Origin: Acidobacteriota bacterium
GTDB lineage: Bacteria > Acidobacteriota > Terriglobia > Bryobacterales > Bryobacteraceae
Assembly (NCBI GenBank): GCA_018268715.1
Contig: JAFDVZ010000002.1
Coordinates: 987,632-1,051,631 of the forward strand
Direction of reading: 5' to 3'
Length of the DNA stretch: 64,000 bases
Positions 61,757 to 64,000 of the stretch are shown here, one piece after another. The translations under genes and the position numbers were made by a program. The first letter of the stretch is position 1, and each line of letters begins with the position of its first letter. The notes beneath the pieces are model-generated. The model did not search any database. It was not told the origin of the DNA and saw nothing but the letters and a program-made list of their open reading frames with translations.

Positions 61757-63190
61757 ATGCAGAATCGCGAACAACTGATTGCCGATATCGCGCGCGAGGT
61801 GATCGCGCGGCTCGCCGTGCAATTGCCCGCGCCGCGGCCGGCCGTTGCGCCGTCGGCGTCGCAGGATGGCGTGTTCGAGACCGTCGACGAAGCGGTGAAG
61901 GCGGCCGGCGAGGCGCAGAAGCGCGTGGCGAAGATGAGCCTGGACGATCGCGGAAAGGCCATCAACATCATCCGGCGCATTTGCGAGGACCGGTCCGCGG
62001 AACTGGCCCGGCGCGAGTTGGACGAGACGGGCCTGGGGCGGCTGGATCACAAGATCGAGAAGCTGAAGCTGATCAAGCGCGTGCTGGGCGTCGAGTTCCT
62101 GCGCAGCGAGGCTCGCACGGATGCTTCCGGGCTGGCGCTGATTGAGTACGCTCCTTTCGGCGTGATCGGCATGGTGCTGCCGGCGACACATTCCGCGCCA
62201 ACGCTTGCGTCGAATGCGATCAACGTGATCGCTTCGGGCAATACGGCGGTGTTCAGTCCGCATCCGGCGGGCGCGAAGGTGGCCGCTTACGCGATGCAGT
62301 TGTTCAATCGCGAAATCGAGCGCGAACTGGGCGTGCCGAACATGCTGACGACGGTTCGCGAGCCGAGCATACAGTCGGCCGAACAGATCTTCCATCATCC
62401 GGGCATCCATCTTCTCTGCGTGACGGGCGGCCCGGCGGTGGTGGCGGCGGCGGCGAAGGCGGGCAAGCGCGTGATTGCCGCGGGACCGGGGAATCCTCCG
62501 GTGGTGATCGACGAGACGGCCGACCTGGACGCGGCGGCTCGGGCGATTATCGATGGAGCGGCGTTCGACAATAACCTGCTGTGCATTGGCGAAAAGGAAG
62601 TGTTCGCGGTGGCGAAGATCTTCGACGCCTATATGACCGCGATGCGCGCGGCGGGCGCGGTTGAGTTGGACAAGCAGGCCATCGAGCGATTGACCGCGGC
62701 GGCTTTCACCTTCGACGGCGGAGGCGTGGGCTGCGGCCGGGCGCATGTGCGCAAGGAACTGGTGGGCAAGGACGTCAGCGTGCTGGCGCAGGCGGCGGGC
62801 GTGCGGGTTCCGGCGAATACTCCGCTGCTGTTCGGCGAGACGACGAAGGACCATCCGTTCGTGGTCGAAGAACAGATGATGCCGTTCCTTCCCGTGGTTC
62901 GCGTGAACTGCGTGGACGCCGCGATTTCGGCGGCGCTCGAGGCGGAACATAACTACCGGCACACCTCCATCATTCATTCGAAGAACCTGGAGAACGTGAC
63001 CAAGTTCGCCCGCGTGATGAATACGACGCTGTGCGTGCATAACGCGCCTTGTTCGGCCGCGCTGGGACTGGGCGGGCCGGGGTATCTGAGCTATAGCATC
63101 GCTACTCCGACGGGCGAGGGCGTGACTACGCCGTTGACGTTTACGCGGCAGCGACAGATTGTGGTCGGCGGTGGGTTGAGGATTGTTTGA
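61757..63190 (+). CDS. pduP: CoA-acylating aldehyde dehydrogenase (PduP/EutE-like) of BMC
   Basis: 477 residues; oxidises a toxic aldehyde with NAD+ and CoA to acyl-CoA, the core reaction of this type of compartment. N-terminal helix 'REQLIADIAREVIARLAVQL' followed by a Pro/Ala linker is a typical encapsulation peptide. Catalytic C276 in 'DNNLLCIGEKEV', and 'PATHSAPTLASNAINVIASG' plus 'VTGGPAVVAAAAKAGK' are conserved in PduP/EutE-type enzymes. The aldehyde cannot be told (acetaldehyde, propionaldehyde or lactaldehyde). Start ATG is adjacent to the preceding stop. Confidence 0.95.
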   Translation: MQNREQLIADIAREVIARLAVQLPAPRPAVAPSASQDGVFETVDEAVKAAGEAQKRVAKMSLDDRGKAINIIRRICEDRSAELARRELDETGLGRLDHKIEKLKLIKRVLGVEFLRSEARTDASGLALIEYAPFGVIGMVLPATHSAPTLASNAINVIASGNTAVFSPHPAGAKVAAYAMQLFNREIERELGVPNMLTTVREPSIQSAEQIFHHPGIHLLCVTGGPAVVAAAAKAGKRVIAAGPGNPPVVIDETADLDAAARAIIDGAAFDNNLLCIGEKEVFAVAKIFDAYMTAMRAAGAVELDKQAIERLTAAAFTFDGGGVGCGRAHVRKELVGKDVSVLAQAAGVRVPANTPLLFGETTKDHPFVVEEQMMPFLPVVRVNCVDAAISAALEAEHNYRHTSIIHSKNLENVTKFARVMNTTLCVHNAPCSAALGLGGPGYLSYSIATPTGEGVTTPLTFTRQRQIVVGGGLRIV

Positions 63191-63234
63191 GCAGTGGTCG
63201 GTGGTCAGTGGCGAGTGGCTCGTGACGGGTGGAC
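63191..63234 (+). repeat. Degenerate GTGG-rich direct repeat between BMC genes
   Basis: The 44-nt gap after the dehydrogenase gene is built of repeated GGTC(A/G)GTGG-like units (cagtggtcggtggtcagtgg). It has no hairpin and codes for nothing evident. Its end supplies GGGTGG close to the next ATG. Confidence 0.5.
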
Positions 63235-63501
63235 ATGTTTTTGGCTCGTATCGATGGTCATCTGATTTCTACGCATAAGCACCCTTCGCTGGCTGGGGCG
63301 CGGTTCCTTATTGGACAGCGCTTGGAGCCGGGTGGGGTTGCTGCCGGTGAGCCGATTGTGATTGTCGATTGGATTGGGGCCGGGCGTGGAGCCACCGTGC
63401 TTGTTTCGACTGATGGCGATCTTTCGCGGGAACGGTTTGGGAATAACTCGCCGAGCCGGTATGTGGTGGCCGGGATTGTCGACAACGGGGCCTCGCTATG
63501 A
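63235..63501 (+). CDS. BMC-P pentameric vertex protein (copy 2)
   Basis: 88 residues of the EutN/CcmL family: 'MFLARIDGHLISTHKHP', 'LIGQRLEPGG', 'VDWIGAGRGATVLVSTDGD' and 'VVAGIVDNGASL'. ATG at 63235 aligns with copy 1 (MFLA); GTG at 63229 would add two residues. Third codon positions look more T-rich than in the genes upstream. Overlaps the next gene by 4 nt. Confidence 0.94.
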   Translation: MFLARIDGHLISTHKHPSLAGARFLIGQRLEPGGVAAGEPIVIVDWIGAGRGATVLVSTDGDLSRERFGNNSPSRYVVAGIVDNGASL

Positions 63502-63815
63502 GGCTTGGCGTCGTGCGTGGACGGGTTGTGCTGAGTTTGTGTGTGCCGCAGTTGAAGGGCTTGCGGTTGGTGATGCTGGAGCCTGTGACTGCTGATAATC
63601 TGGCTGCCCGGAATGGTTCGGGCGGCGGCAAGGCCCTGGTGGCCGTGGATACGCTGGGGGCCGGCGCGGGCCAGATGGTCGGTTTTGTCGAGGGGCGCGA
63701 GGCGGCGAATCCGTTTTGGCCGGGGAAGGCTCCGGTGGATGCCTATTGCGCGCTGGTGGTGGATGATTATACGTTTCGTCCGCCCGATGTTTTAAACGAT
63801 AAGGTGCAGAAATGA
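63498..63815 (+). CDS. BMC-P pentameric vertex protein (copy 3)
   Basis: 105 residues, more divergent EutN/CcmL protein: 'MRLGVVRGRVVLSLCVPQLK', 'VAVDTLGAGAGQMVGFVEGR', and 'VDAYCALVVDDYTF'. Three BMC-P copies in one locus suggest mixed or alternative vertices. Start and stop both overlap neighbours by 4 nt (ATGA), so translation is coupled. Confidence 0.92.
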   Translation: MRLGVVRGRVVLSLCVPQLKGLRLVMLEPVTADNLAARNGSGGGKALVAVDTLGAGAGQMVGFVEGREAANPFWPGKAPVDAYCALVVDDYTFRPPDVLNDKVQK

Positions 63816-64000
63816 AAAGTGTCGATCTTTCCGGACTACGACTGGTTTCGGCGCGGGACGTTGAAACCGCGGGCAAGGACGGCGTCACCGAATTCCTGAT
63901 TTCGACCCGGACCGTCATTACGCCTTCGGCTCGCGATCGCGCCGCGCAGAGCGGCATTGCGTTTCGCGTGAATGGCGACGCGGTGGCGCCGGCTGCTGCG
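63812..64000 (+). CDS. BMC-operon protein, 3' end cut by window
   Basis: 63 residues are visible from ATG at 63812, which overlaps the BMC-P stop (ATGA). The open frame runs through the window end. The segment 'VTEFLISTRTVITPSARDRA' followed by 'AQSGIAFRV' has the 'lTPsArd.a...gi' pattern seen near the N-termini of some BMC-linked proteins such as EutT, but this is weak and the family is not assigned. Coupling marks it as part of the BMC operon. Confidence 0.75.
   Translation, partial: MKSVDLSGLRLVSARDVETAGKDGVTEFLISTRTVITPSARDRAAQSGIAFRVNGDAVAPAAA

Noticed and set aside
61190-63040. 616-residue open frame antisense to the BMC shell and dehydrogenase genes
   Set aside because: His/Arg-rich, low-complexity translation, typical antisense shadow of GC-rich genes; the plus strand has clear BMC and dehydrogenase families.
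1-64000. CRISPR arrays, insertion sequences, prophage genes or rRNA genes
   Set aside because: No regularly spaced repeats, transposase or phage-structural motifs, or rRNA sequence were seen; the only recombinase is a chromosomal XerC next to trmFO.

Overview
The window is high-GC, densely packed bacterial DNA, most probably from an Acidobacteriota member of the Solibacter/Bryobacter group. Three lineage-flavoured signs support this: a glycoside hydrolase ending in the Solibacter-type C-terminal domain (TIGR03437 style), a VWFA-related acidobacterial protein (TIGR03436 style), and a very large Oar-like TonB-dependent receptor with an N-terminal carboxypeptidase-regulatory domain. This taxonomic call is inference; no 16S rRNA gene is present.

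Layout. 1-10.5 kb is housekeeping: the end of an Hsp20 gene, then a long minus-strand run phoH-ybeY-CBS/CorC-era-GHMP kinase-CPBP protease-secreted protein, a DctA-type carrier, and trmFO-xerC. 10.5-26 kb holds a secreted GH44 enzyme, a Nudix hydrolase, a GMC oxidoreductase, a VWFA protein, and a four-gene coupled operon (GH20-like glycosidase, APC permease, M20 peptidase, transglutaminase-like protein) divergent from a GH42-like glycosidase. 25.7-38.2 kb is a carbohydrate module on the minus strand: DUF4091-type glycosidase, Cache-like secreted protein and DUF5107/TPR protein, then a consensus sigma70 promoter with an overlapping inverted repeat driving a CE1-like esterase, the TonB receptor and a ROK regulator. 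38-56 kb is mixed: zinc-ribbon protein plus thioesterase, GH5 plus GH26 (a mannan/glucan pair), acyl-CoA carboxylase beta subunit, an orphan adenine DNA methyltransferase, a Kir-type potassium channel, an esterase, a hybrid histidine kinase, an ACT-like protein, tRNA-Glu(CUC), an HDOD protein, a GH20 enzyme, a PhyH-type dioxygenase, a sialidase fused to an (alpha/alpha)6 glycosidase, and a CxxCH protein. A vapBC toxin-antitoxin pair follows at 56.2-56.8 kb.

56.8-64 kb is a bacterial microcompartment (BMC) locus cut by the window end. A 64-bp divergent promoter region separates a minus-strand pduS-pduT electron-transfer module from a plus-strand operon of acetate kinase-like protein, PduL phosphotransacylase, three BMC-H shell proteins, a BMC-P vertex protein, CoA-acylating aldehyde dehydrogenase, two more BMC-P proteins and a truncated gene. 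These encode the common core of an aldehyde-oxidising metabolosome (aldehyde to acyl-CoA to acyl-phosphate to acid plus ATP), with PduS/PduT a likely route for electrons across the shell. No signature enzyme (diol dehydratase, ethanolamine lyase, glycyl radical enzyme or sugar-phosphate aldolase) lies inside the window, so the substrate is unknown.

The gene order is very compact: start/stop overlaps of 1-4 nt within operons, convergent genes that end 2-12 nt apart or overlap, and several divergent genes whose start codons nearly touch. No insertion sequence, CRISPR array, rRNA gene or intergenic gap above 300 nt was seen.
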